From assembly GCA_016929815.1 (NCBI GenBank), contig JAFGIC010000214.1, forward strand, positions 1 through 5,635: DNA of 5,635 bases, in the 5' to 3' direction. Below, piece by piece: positions 1 to 5,635 of the stretch (the first letter of the stretch is position 1; every line of letters begins with the position of its first letter). Both the position numbers and the translations under genes were made by a program. The notes beneath the pieces were generated by a model. That model saw nothing but the letters and a program-made list of their open reading frames with translations. It ran no database searches and had not been told where the DNA came from. The DNA is from Deltaproteobacteria bacterium (GTDB lineage Bacteria > Desulfobacterota > DSM-4660 > Desulfatiglandales > HGW-15).

Positions 1-485
1 CACTTCAGGCATACACGCTGGGCCTGGCCGGGTATGCATGCATAAAGGTACTGGCGCCTTCTTTTTATGCGTTGGATCTGCCCCGGACACCGGTGCGCAT
101 AAGTCTTATTGGGATCGCGCTTAATATAATTCTGAATTATATTTTTATCTTTGTCATGAAGCTGGGCGTCTTGGGGCTGGCAATGTCAACATCCCTGGTA
201 GCCATTATCAATGTCCTTCAACTGGCATCTGCATTGCGTTCAAGGATAGGGGCATACGGCGGGATGTGGGGTTTTTCCGCGCGAATTGCCCTTTCTTCAA
301 TCATAATGGGTCTGGCTGTGTATGGATTGAGAATCATGCTTGAACCACACTTGACTCAGTTCTGGGGAAACTTTTCTCTTATCGTCATTACCATCTCCGT
401 GGGCGTCGCGGTATTCCTTTTTGCCGCCTGGATCCTTAAGATGAAAGAGCTCCATATGCTTTTGCCTATACTTCGAAAGAGATAA
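1..485 (+). CDS. murJ: MurJ (MviN) lipid II flippase, C-terminal part, 5' truncated
   Basis: The frame is open from the window edge (first full codon at 3) and ends at TAA 483-485, giving the last 160 residues of a protein usually about 500-530 aa long. MurJ is an inner-membrane MOP-superfamily transporter that flips lipid II to the outer face for peptidoglycan synthesis. The visible segment has the family's typical run: a helix ending in KVLAPSFYAL, then DLPRTPVRISLIGIALNIIL (matching the 'A.(G)D.RTPVRI...ALNL.LN' block), then LGVLGLAMSTSLVAIINVL. At least four hydrophobic helices can be seen (visible residues about 33-51, 55-75, 92-109 and 124-146), with a short basic tail ending LRKR. An internal TTG at 72 is not the real start, because the homologous reading continues upstream to the edge. 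The family assignment is firm. The truncation is caused only by the window boundary. Confidence 0.9.
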   Translation, partial: LQAYTLGLAGYACIKVLAPSFYALDLPRTPVRISLIGIALNIILNYIFIFVMKLGVLGLAMSTSLVAIINVLQLASALRSRIGAYGGMWGFSARIALSSIIMGLAVYGLRIMLEPHLTQFWGNFSLIVITISVGVAVFLFAAWILKMKELHMLLPILRKR

Positions 486-621
486 ATATCGCATAAAATC
501 AACCCCGACTGCTGCATGAAATTGCTTCCCTTAAAAACAACCGATTGAAAAGATCCTGTTACAATTTCATTTTATGAATATTTTTATTACGGTCAATAAA
601 TCATATTAAGAAGAGATTTAT
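486..621. other. AT-rich intergenic gap between murJ and the M50 protease gene
   Basis: No gene or RNA is recognisable here. A TTCAT-TTT-ATGAA inverted repeat near 566-578 is followed by a T-rich run, but its 5-bp all-AT-leaning stem is too weak to call a terminator. A TTGAAA hexamer at 545-550 has no good -10 partner at 16-18 nt. The purine-rich AAGAAGAG (about 608-615) just before the TTG at 622 serves as the ribosome binding site of the next gene. Confidence 0.5.
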
Positions 622-1353
622 TTGATTGGGGTTTCTCTATTACTTGTTTTATTCTGTTTAATGATATATGGTATTTATATTATGATATCTTCTAATATTC
701 TCATTAAAATATTGGTTTTTGCTGTTCCTGTTGTTTTCTCGATTGTAGTGCATGAAGTGTCTCACGGTTGGATGGCTTATAAACTCGGGGATGATACGGC
801 AAAAAAAATGGGGCGCCTGACCTTGAATCCAATACCTCATATTGATCCCCTGGGGACTATTATTTTACCGCTACTTATGATTATAGCCGGAGGACCGATT
901 TTTGGTTGGGCAAAACCCGTGCCGTTTAATCCTAATAATTTTAACCGAACTGTGGATTTTCGCAATGGAGTTATGTGGGTAGCTCTGGCTGGTCCCGGCT
1001 CAAACCTGATACTGGCTTTTATCTCCTCGTTTATCTATGTTTTTATGCATAAATTTATTGCAATTGCCTCTGTTACATATACTTTGATATTTCTGCTCCT
1101 CGATGTTCTCATTTATATTAACATACTTCTGGCATGCTTTAATCTTATACCCATTCCCCCCTTGGACGGCAGTAAGGTGTTGATAAGATTTTTACCGGAA
1201 AATTATACTCATTACTTTCTGAAGTTGGAGCGTTACGGAATGATGATTCTTATTATTCTTCTTGCAACAGGTGTAATTTCCGATATTATTATCAGGCCTA
1301 TAGATTATCTTTATAATTTATTTCTTCTTATCCCGCAATCCTTATTAGGATGA
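622..1353 (+). CDS. Site-2 protease family protein (peptidase M50), minimal membrane form
   Basis: This is a predicted intramembrane zinc metalloprotease of 243 aa. The zinc motif HEVSH (H44, E45, H48) sits in a hydrophobic helix, and the second active-site motif N-x-x-P-x-P-P-L-D-G (N174-G183, with D182 as the third zinc ligand) is intact. The intervening GWAKPVPFN (about 95-103) and ALAGPGSNL (about 121-129) segments are typical of the small soluble-domain-free YwhC/Rip-like bacterial group. There are about five to six membrane segments and no PDZ or CBS domain. Such proteases cleave membrane-bound substrates, for example anti-sigma factors or signal-peptide remnants; the substrate here is unknown. 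The TTG start at 622 is preferred because AAGAAGAG lies about 6 nt upstream. ATGs at 661 and 682 lack a binding site, although a start at 682 would still give a complete catalytic core. The gene is AT-rich (about 37% GC over 661-1320, hand count), with many T- or A-ending codons, unlike its neighbours. Confidence 0.9.
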   Translation: MIGVSLLLVLFCLMIYGIYIMISSNILIKILVFAVPVVFSIVVHEVSHGWMAYKLGDDTAKKMGRLTLNPIPHIDPLGTIILPLLMIIAGGPIFGWAKPVPFNPNNFNRTVDFRNGVMWVALAGPGSNLILAFISSFIYVFMHKFIAIASVTYTLIFLLLDVLIYINILLACFNLIPIPPLDGSKVLIRFLPENYTHYFLKLERYGMMILIILLATGVISDIIIRPIDYLYNLFLLIPQSLLG

Positions 1354-1367
1354 TCTGATTTTCGTTA

Positions 1368-1396
1368 TTCCAATATTTATCAAAGACGTATATACT
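1368..1396 (+). promoter_or_regulatory. Candidate sigma-70 promoter for the memo-kinase-cooT-sirtuin block
   Basis: TTCCAA (1368-1373) and TATACT (1391-1396) are separated by 17 nt. The -10 matches consensus at five of six positions and the -35 at only three. It lies about 50 nt upstream of the Memo start codon in the only sizeable gap before the four-gene block. This is sequence-pattern inference only; a second TATAAA at 1404-1409 has no -35 at a proper distance. Confidence 0.35.
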
Positions 1397-1432
1397 AAAG
1401 CCATATAAAGTGCAAAGTTAAGGTTTTATTAT

Positions 1433-1441
1433 AAAGGAGGT
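1433..1441 (+). promoter_or_regulatory. Strong Shine-Dalgarno for the Memo-family gene
   Basis: AAAGGAGGT is almost fully complementary to the 3' end of 16S rRNA and lies 4-5 nt before the ATG at 1446. It fixes the start of the gene and is the strongest ribosome binding site in the window, suggesting that the first gene of the block is efficiently translated. Confidence 0.8.
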
Positions 1442-1445
1442 AATT

Positions 1446-2306
1446 ATGGGCGTAAGAAGAGCTGATTTTGCAGGCTCCTGGTATCCCGGGACAGAATCGG
1501 AATGCAGGGCTATGATAGAATCCTTTTCAGATGTGTCCGTTCCGTGTCCTTCTTTTAAAAGGGGCGTTTCAGGGGGGATTGTCCCTCATGCAGGGTGGTA
1601 CTATTCAGGCCAGATTGCCTTTAACGTTATAAAATGTCTGAAGCACGGAATTTCACCGGATATATTTGTGATATTCGGAAGGCACCTGCATCCGGGCAGC
1701 AGCAATTATATAATGAAAGAAGGATACTGGAGCACCCCCATGGGAGAACTTGAGATCGATTCATATATGGCTGAGAGGCTTATATCTGAGTTTAGTTTTA
1801 CAGTTGAGACATCTTCAAGATATGAACAGGATAATACGATCGAACTACAGCTGCCTTTTATAAAATATCTCTTCCCTGACGTAAAAATATTGCCTGTGGG
1901 TGCCCCGCCAAAGTCATCATCCATAAGGATAGGAGAACGAGTTCAGGAGATTGCGGAGGAAACAGGGAAAAAGATATTTATAATAGGCTCAACAGATCTC
2001 ACTCATTATGGATATAATTACGGTTATATCCCGAAAGGCACTGGTAAAAAGGCGGTTGAGTGGGTCAGGAATGAAAATGATAAAAGGATGATAGACAGGA
2101 TACTTGCCATGGATACTGAAGGCATTATATCGGAATCTCTCAAAAGCTCGAACGCATGCTGTTCCGGCGCTGTAGCCGCTGCTGTAGCCGCCCTGAAAAA
2201 GATGGGGGCTGTTAAGGGAGAGAAGCTTATCTACAGGACCAGCTATGATGTGATGCCTAATGACAGTTTTGTGGGGTATGCGGGGATTGTGTTTGGAAAG
2301 GAATAA
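1446..2306 (+). CDS. amrB: AmmeMemoRadiSam system protein B (Memo family)
   Basis: This 286-aa protein matches the Memo/AmrB family along its length: the N-terminal RRADFAGSWYPG (4-15), GGIVPHAGWYYSGQIAF (43-59), VIFGRHLHPG, the EQDNTIELQLPF block (127-138), GSTDLTHYG (181-189), and the C-terminal SYDVMPNDSFVGYAGIVF. Memo proteins share the fold of class III extradiol ring-cleavage dioxygenases and bind a metal (copper or iron reported for human MEMO1). Ligands equivalent to the human site appear to be present: H48, H80, H187 and C238 (C239 is adjacent and could be the real one); these equivalences are my alignment by eye. In bacteria and archaea the gene often sits with an AMMECR1-domain protein and a radical SAM enzyme, and the trio's reaction is not established. 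Neither partner is adjacent here. Instead the gene leads a block, and its TAA directly abuts the ATG of the kinase gene. A GCTGTAGCCGC repeat (2169-2179, 2181-2191) encodes the Ala/Val-rich helix after the cysteine pair. Confidence 0.88.
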   Translation: MGVRRADFAGSWYPGTESECRAMIESFSDVSVPCPSFKRGVSGGIVPHAGWYYSGQIAFNVIKCLKHGISPDIFVIFGRHLHPGSSNYIMKEGYWSTPMGELEIDSYMAERLISEFSFTVETSSRYEQDNTIELQLPFIKYLFPDVKILPVGAPPKSSSIRIGERVQEIAEETGKKIFIIGSTDLTHYGYNYGYIPKGTGKKAVEWVRNENDKRMIDRILAMDTEGIISESLKSSNACCSGAVAAAVAALKKMGAVKGEKLIYRTSYDVMPNDSFVGYAGIVFGKE

Positions 2307-3080
2307 ATGGATAAAAAGAGGATTAAAACGGAATTACTGGTGCATGACCTTAAGACACCTATTGCTATAATTGAGGCAGGGATAAATTCTCTGATGAATA
2401 ACAACGGCAGGGATAAAGTATCTGTAGAAAGGCAGATAAAAATCCTTACAAGAATGCTCAGGAATGTCAAAATAGCAAAGGGACTTGTCAATGATATCCT
2501 GGAGGTCGGAAGGTCTTCTCAAGGAATTGTCAACAACGCGAGGCTCCTTGTGTGCGAATTGCTGACGCCCCCCATGGTTGAGGTTTTCGATCTGACCGAT
2601 AACAGCGTTTCCGACAGGATCAATGTCTTCGAGGATATCTCTTCCCTGAGTAAGTCGTTGTCGGAAAGGGGTATAATGCTGAACGTAAGTGAAAGGGTGT
2701 GGGGCAAGGAGGTGTATCTCGACCCGAGGAAGATAATCCAGATATTCAGGAATCTTTTGACCAACGCAATAAAATACAGGAAAAATACTATTGATATCCA
2801 TGTAGATATCAGAAAAAATAAAAGCAGGGGTGAAATTCTGTTTATTTCGGTAAGGGACGACGGCGAGGGCATAGAAAAGATATATCACCGCAAGATATTT
2901 GAGAATTATTTCCAGATAGAAAGTGAAAGGGAAGATTGTTTAAGAGGCCATGGTTTAGGTCTCGCCGGGATCCTTATACTTATCGAAGATATGGGAGGGA
3001 GGATGTATCTTGAGAGCGGAGAAGGGGAGGGTGCTAAATTCTCTGTTATCCTGCCTCTCGGGGTGTGTTCGATTTGTTAA
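2307..3080 (+). CDS. Soluble sensor-less histidine kinase (HisKA + HATPase_c)
   Basis: This 257-aa cytosolic protein contains a complete kinase core and essentially nothing else. The H-box LLVHDLKTPIA carries the expected phospho-acceptor H13 almost at the N-terminus, and a dimerisation helix runs to about residue 70. The ATPase part has the N-box FRNLLTNAIKY (N149, N153), the G1 box VRDDGEGI (D185, G186, G188), the F-box IFENYFQ (198-203) and the G2 box GHGLGLAG (214-221), so autophosphorylation looks possible. No membrane helix, PAS, GAF or HAMP domain precedes the H-box, so the signal must come from another protein or from the poorly conserved stretch at 70-135. The start ATG follows the Memo TAA with no gap, and GGAAAGGA inside the end of the Memo gene is its binding site, implying translational coupling. 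No response regulator is in the window. The kinase could phosphorylate a remote regulator, or work with the pseudo-kinase-like protein at 4160-5503; the latter is speculation. Confidence 0.9.
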   Translation: MDKKRIKTELLVHDLKTPIAIIEAGINSLMNNNGRDKVSVERQIKILTRMLRNVKIAKGLVNDILEVGRSSQGIVNNARLLVCELLTPPMVEVFDLTDNSVSDRINVFEDISSLSKSLSERGIMLNVSERVWGKEVYLDPRKIIQIFRNLLTNAIKYRKNTIDIHVDIRKNKSRGEILFISVRDDGEGIEKIYHRKIFENYFQIESEREDCLRGHGLGLAGILILIEDMGGRMYLESGEGEGAKFSVILPLGVCSIC

Positions 3081-3105
3081 TTATTTTAGAAAGGAGTTGA
3101 TTGGG

Positions 3106-3303
3106 ATGTGCGAGGCGAATGCGTATATGTTAAATAATGACAAAGAAGAGATGTTCCTGGAAAATGTGGATCAGGTGGATATCGAAGGGGACGAGATCAG
3201 GATGGTCAATATTTTCGGAGAACAGAAGATTATTAAGGCGAGAATAAAGAGTTACAGCGGGACGAATAATAAGATTCTCCTGGAACCGGTTTTTCAGAGA
3301 TAA
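3106..3303 (+). CDS. cooT: CooT family nickel-binding protein
   Basis: This 65-aa protein begins MCEANAYML and contains VDIEGDEIRMVNIFGEQ followed by KIIKARIKSY, the characteristic pattern of the small CooT family (formerly annotated as a predicted RNA-binding protein). CooT was characterised in Rhodospirillum rubrum as a dimeric Ni(II)-binding protein linked to carbon monoxide dehydrogenase maturation, with the second-residue cysteine as the nickel ligand; that cysteine is present here. The ATG at 3106 is chosen because AAGGAG (3091-3096) lies 9 nt upstream and it places the conserved Cys at position 2. A longer in-frame start at 3010 would overlap the kinase gene by 71 nt and bury that cysteine. 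No CO dehydrogenase or other nickel-enzyme gene is visible nearby, so the recipient of the metal is unknown. The gene is 25 nt after the kinase and 6 nt before the sirtuin. Confidence 0.85.
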   Translation: MCEANAYMLNNDKEEMFLENVDQVDIEGDEIRMVNIFGEQKIIKARIKSYSGTNNKILLEPVFQR

Positions 3304-3309
3304 CAAATT

Positions 3310-4050
3310 ATGAAGGATTTAATAAATAAGGCGGTTGAGATCCTATATCAATCAAAAAATACAATAGCCCTGACCGGGGCCGGGATATCCGTTGAATCAG
3401 GGATACCCGATTTCAGAAGCGCAGGGGGACTGTGGTCCATTTATGATCCTTCTGATTATGCCACAATAGATGCCTTCCTGAATAATCCTGAAAAGGTCTG
3501 GGACATGCTCAGGGCTATGGATAAACTGGTCAGCAAGGCCAAGCCTAACAGGGCTCATATCGGCATGGGATATCTTGAGCGCATGGGATATCTCAAATGT
3601 ATAATTACCCAGAATGTGGACAACCTTCACCAGGCCGGAGGCGCCAGGAATGTTATTGAGTACCATGGAAATCATAATAAATTAATATGCCTCAAATGTG
3701 GAAAACGATATACCATGGATGAAAAGAGAAACGAATTTACACCTAGGTGTGAATGTGGAAGTATCCTGAAGCCGGAGGTTATCTTTTTTGGCGAGGCGAT
3801 CCCGCAAGCAGCTCTTTACGATTCCATGCAGCTTGCCAATTCTGCCCAGGCTTTAATGATCGTAGGGACTTCTGCGGCAGTCTCGCCAGCCAACAGCATA
3901 CCGATTATGGCAAAGAAAAACGGGGCGAAGATTATAGAGATAAACAAGGAAAGCACCTACCTGACGTCACGCTTAACGGACCTGTTTCTTCAGGGAGACG
4001 CTGGGGACATTATTGAAAAGATTGTCAATGTCATCAAAGAGGACGATTGA
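3310..4050 (+). CDS. Sir2-family NAD-dependent protein deacylase (sirtuin)
   Basis: The 246-aa length is normal for a bacterial sirtuin. The NAD-binding motifs GAGISVESGIPDFRS (23-37) and TQNVDNLHQAGG (100-111), the catalytic H119 in EYHGN, and GTSAAVSPA (186-194) are all present. A zinc ribbon is formed by C127/C130 (CLKC) and C147/C149; the second pair is spaced C-x-C rather than C-x-x-C. The reaction expected is NAD+-dependent removal of acyl groups from lysine, giving nicotinamide and O-acyl-ADP-ribose. The Tyr-x-x-Arg pair that gives SIRT5/CobB-type enzymes their succinyl/malonyl specificity is not found at the expected place (VWDMLRAM, about 63-70), so simple deacetylase activity is more likely; this is by-eye alignment. 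It begins 6 nt after cooT with only a weak AGAGA binding site, consistent with coupling within the operon. Specific targets are not shown by the sequence. CobB would be the usual label, but the pattern is closer to class U. Confidence 0.92.
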   Translation: MKDLINKAVEILYQSKNTIALTGAGISVESGIPDFRSAGGLWSIYDPSDYATIDAFLNNPEKVWDMLRAMDKLVSKAKPNRAHIGMGYLERMGYLKCIITQNVDNLHQAGGARNVIEYHGNHNKLICLKCGKRYTMDEKRNEFTPRCECGSILKPEVIFFGEAIPQAALYDSMQLANSAQALMIVGTSAAVSPANSIPIMAKKNGAKIIEINKESTYLTSRLTDLFLQGDAGDIIEKIVNVIKEDD

Positions 4051-4068
4051 TTTCCATGTTTATTTCTA

Positions 4069-4096
4069 TTGACAAAACATAAAAAAGGCCTAACGT
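4069..4096 (+). promoter_or_regulatory. Tentative promoter upstream of the 447-aa protein gene
   Basis: A perfect -35 hexamer TTGACA (4069-4074) is followed after 16 nt by TAACGT (4091-4096), which matches the -10 consensus only at three positions. It lies in the 109-nt gap after the sirtuin, and the predicted leader is about 55-60 nt. The gap has no hairpin followed by a U-tract, so read-through from the upstream operon cannot be excluded. Confidence 0.3.
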
Positions 4097-4159
4097 ACTC
4101 TCCCTGTGCGAACAATATACCAATATCCCTGAAAAAAATAAGTCAAAAGAGGAAAAGAT

Positions 4160-5503
4160 TTGTCTATTGAGATTGAAGAGGCCGTGTTGAAAAAGGCCTG
4201 CATGGAGATGATAGAGACTATCCTTTTCTGTCTTCCCAATGCCTTCAAGGGTACCATCTATCGCGTTGGAAAGATGCCGGATCTGGTTGTGGAGAGAATT
4301 ACCTCTGGCATTATTGATGATGACAGGATTTCTATTTCATGGGGATTGCCGTCAAATTCAGGGTATTCATATCCTGGAAAATCATGGATTGAATACCGGG
4401 ATGAACCGGGCCGTCCGCTTGAGGCAATGGGATGGTGCGTTGAAAGGCAGAAGAGCTGGACAGCGGAAGATCCCTCCAATGATTCACGCAGCGTCAGGCT
4501 TCAGCTTATGAGTCAGATTGAAGACTTCCAGCATATGGAGCCTGTGCTTGTAAGAAAGTCGGATCTGAATCTTGACATGTATTCCGATTTTCCAAAGAAT
4601 CACGAGGGAGAAACCATCTGGAAAGAAAGCGAATACGTTGTAGTGGCTGTTGTCAAGATACACTTCAGGCCTTATACAATCAGGATGAACAGCGCTGAGA
4701 CACGCGTGATAAAAAAGCTGTCCCGCTCTCTGGGCACGGAACTCCTGTCATACCAGTTAAGACAGGATTCCGTTAAGGCCATGGAGGAGATCTCAAAGGA
4801 CAGGTTTAATGCCTGTAATATACTTGCGGATTCCCTCAGAAACGCGATCACCAAATCTGGTCTTATTGTTTCAATCATTAAGCAGGAAGTGGGGCACCTC
4901 AGGGAACAATGGGAGGATATGCTTCTTAAAAATCTTAATGAAAAAAGTATAAAAGAAGAGAGGATAAAACGACTTGAAGATATTCTCGCCGCCGTAGAGG
5001 GCGGCGATAAGGATCTGCGGGCCGATTTAATCAATGTGCATAGGAAATTTCAGGATCTGTCGCTTCCTCCGGAACTGGGCAGGAGATGGATCGAGATGCA
5101 GTTGGAGAGAAAGTGGTCGGATTTTATAAAAAGTAATAGAAATATTACAGATATGGAAAAGGAGTTTATCAATCAAAGCATTGATGAATTGAAAAAATCA
5201 CTGGGATTCGGCATGGAACCCGATATGGTCGCACATTATAACGGGATGCCTGAAGATCTTAAAAAAGAACTGGTCAGGATTATATATGAAGAGAGAGATA
5301 GTTTCGACGCTCAGGCCCTGGAAAGGCTTCTTGATATTCTGGCAAATCCGTCCTTGAATATGCAGTCGAAGGAGAGATCGAGAAAAATCCTAACGCAGTT
5401 GAAGGTCCTTGCCGAGACAATGAGCCAGCTTGAAAGGAACACAAACTTTCTTTTACATCAGGTACTGAACGGGAACGGCGCTAAAAAGGGAATTGGTGAA
5501 TAA
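4160..5503 (+). CDS. Uncharacterised 447-aa protein with GAF-like and degenerate dimerisation-helix-like regions
   Basis: I do not recognise a named family. The protein has no signal peptide or membrane segment and looks cytosolic. Residues about 55-200 read as a mixed alpha/beta sensor-like region (DDRISISWGLP, then PLEAMGWCVE, then the hydrophobic strand EYVVVAVVKIHF), ending in a helix that leads into DRFNACNILADSLRNAITKS (214-233). That segment resembles a histidine-kinase H-box of the type AH-E/D-LRNPLT, but the position of the phospho-acceptor His is D224 and the ATPase boxes are absent. The remainder (about 240-447) is highly charged, mostly helical and probably partly coiled-coil (258-300 and 403-436). 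The TTG at 4160 is preferred because AGAGGA (4148-4153) lies 6 nt upstream; ATGs at 4202 and 4208 lack a site. A pseudo-kinase scaffold that pairs with a real kinase is one possibility, but this is inference only. Confidence 0.6.
   Translation: MSIEIEEAVLKKACMEMIETILFCLPNAFKGTIYRVGKMPDLVVERITSGIIDDDRISISWGLPSNSGYSYPGKSWIEYRDEPGRPLEAMGWCVERQKSWTAEDPSNDSRSVRLQLMSQIEDFQHMEPVLVRKSDLNLDMYSDFPKNHEGETIWKESEYVVVAVVKIHFRPYTIRMNSAETRVIKKLSRSLGTELLSYQLRQDSVKAMEEISKDRFNACNILADSLRNAITKSGLIVSIIKQEVGHLREQWEDMLLKNLNEKSIKEERIKRLEDILAAVEGGDKDLRADLINVHRKFQDLSLPPELGRRWIEMQLERKWSDFIKSNRNITDMEKEFINQSIDELKKSLGFGMEPDMVAHYNGMPEDLKKELVRIIYEERDSFDAQALERLLDILANPSLNMQSKERSRKILTQLKVLAETMSQLERNTNFLLHQVLNGNGAKKGIGE
4987..5006 (+). 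repeat. GC-rich perfect inverted repeat inside the 447-aa gene
   Basis: CGCCGCC (4987-4993), a six-base loop and GGCGGCG (5000-5006) form a seven-pair all-GC stem, and T4986/A5007 can add an eighth pair. It encodes the AAVEGGD stretch (about residues 277-283) between two helical regions. No U-tract follows, so it is not an intrinsic terminator. It may only reflect codon use in an Ala/Gly turn. Confidence 0.7.
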
Positions 5504-5585
5504 AGATATTAATGAATGTCCATCCGGTTGAAATTTGAAAAATTACTTGATATTGTAGAAAAAAGTGTTTAAAAGACAATCTCCC
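5504..5585 (+). promoter_or_regulatory. Intergenic leader with tRNA-Arg promoter
   Basis: TTGATA (5547-5552, five of six consensus bases) and TAAAAG (5570-5575, four of six) are spaced by exactly 17 nt. This places transcription initiation at about 5582, four bases before the tRNA begins, as expected of a tRNA gene. The part between the stop codon at 5503 and this promoter shows no terminator. Confidence 0.6.
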
Positions 5586-5635
5586 GCGCCTGTAGCTCAG
5601 TTGGATAGAGCAACGGCCTTCTAAGCCGTGGGCCG
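5586..5635 (+). tRNA. tRNA-Arg (anticodon TCT), 3' truncated by window end
   Basis: The acceptor strand GCGCCTG (5586-5592) and TA at positions 8-9 are followed by D-arm GCTC / AGTTGGATA / GAGC (5595-5611), then anticodon stem ACGGC (5613-5617) and GCCGT (5625-5629) around the loop CTTCTAA. The anticodon TCT is at 5620-5622, which reads AGA and AGG arginine codons. The variable region starts at 5630 and the T-arm and acceptor 3' strand lie beyond the window. Both visible stems pair perfectly. The identity is firm even though about a third of the gene is missing. Confidence 0.93.

Noticed and set aside
566..590. Possible terminator after murJ (TTCAT-TTT-ATGAA followed by a T-rich run)
   Set aside because: The stem is only five pairs and mostly A-T, and the loop is three bases, so it is too weak for an intrinsic terminator.
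2169..2191. Tandem GCTGTAGCCGC repeat in the Memo gene
   Set aside because: It encodes an Ala/Val-rich helix found in this region of Memo proteins, and two copies are not enough to call a functional repeat.
2334..2888. Long reverse-strand open frame (184 aa) opposite the kinase gene
   Set aside because: It lies entirely within a clearly coding histidine kinase gene, its translation shows no recognisable motif, and its existence follows from the codon bias of the sense strand.
3010..3105. N-terminal extension of the CooT frame
   Set aside because: It overlaps the kinase coding region, and the ATG at 3106 has a good Shine-Dalgarno and puts the family's ligand cysteine at residue 2.
3563..3593. 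13-nt direct repeat GCATGGGATATCT in the sirtuin gene
   Set aside because: It simply encodes two MGYL turns in a conserved helix-loop before the TQNVD motif; there is no further copy or flanking structure.
3753..4016. Alternative-frame open frames over the sirtuin (3753-4016) and the 447-aa gene (4239-4511)
   Set aside because: They are shadows on the same strand inside genes whose primary frames carry family motifs or a continuous long frame with a binding site.

Overview
The window is an ordinary-looking bacterial chromosomal stretch in which every identified gene lies on the + strand. It has moderate GC (about 47% in a hand-counted part of the Memo gene, and a dip to about 37% in the S2P protease gene). 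The gene set suggests an anaerobic, possibly carboxydotrophic or sulfate-reducing/syntrophic bacterium such as a Desulfobacterota relative: a MurJ flippase, a minimal M50 protease, an AmmeMemoRadiSam B protein, a CooT-type nickel-binding protein and a class-U-like sirtuin. That assignment is inference from gene content. No marker gene here settles the taxonomy.

Layout. Positions 1-485 are the 3' end of a MurJ lipid II flippase gene that begins outside the window. After a 136-nt AT-rich gap comes a membrane-embedded site-2 protease of family M50 (622-1353, TTG start). A 92-nt gap with a plausible sigma-70-type promoter and a near-perfect Shine-Dalgarno sequence then leads into a tightly packed block of four genes (1446-4050): a Memo-family protein, a soluble histidine kinase whose ATG directly abuts the Memo stop codon, a 65-aa CooT-family nickel-binding protein, and a Sir2 NAD-dependent deacylase. 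Gaps inside the block are 0, 25 and 6 nt, so it reads as one operon.

A 109-nt gap with a TTGACA element precedes a 447-aa protein of unknown function (4160-5503, TTG start). Its middle section resembles a histidine-kinase dimerisation helix in which the phospho-accepting histidine is replaced by aspartate. The window closes with a well-formed promoter and the first 50 nt of a tRNA-Arg (anticodon TCT).

The most interesting feature is the Memo / orphan kinase / nickel-binding protein / sirtuin block, followed by the pseudo-kinase-like protein. Together these suggest a small cytosolic signalling or metal-linked module with no response regulator, nickel enzyme or radical SAM partner in view. No mobile element, CRISPR array, insertion sequence or convincing intrinsic terminator was seen.
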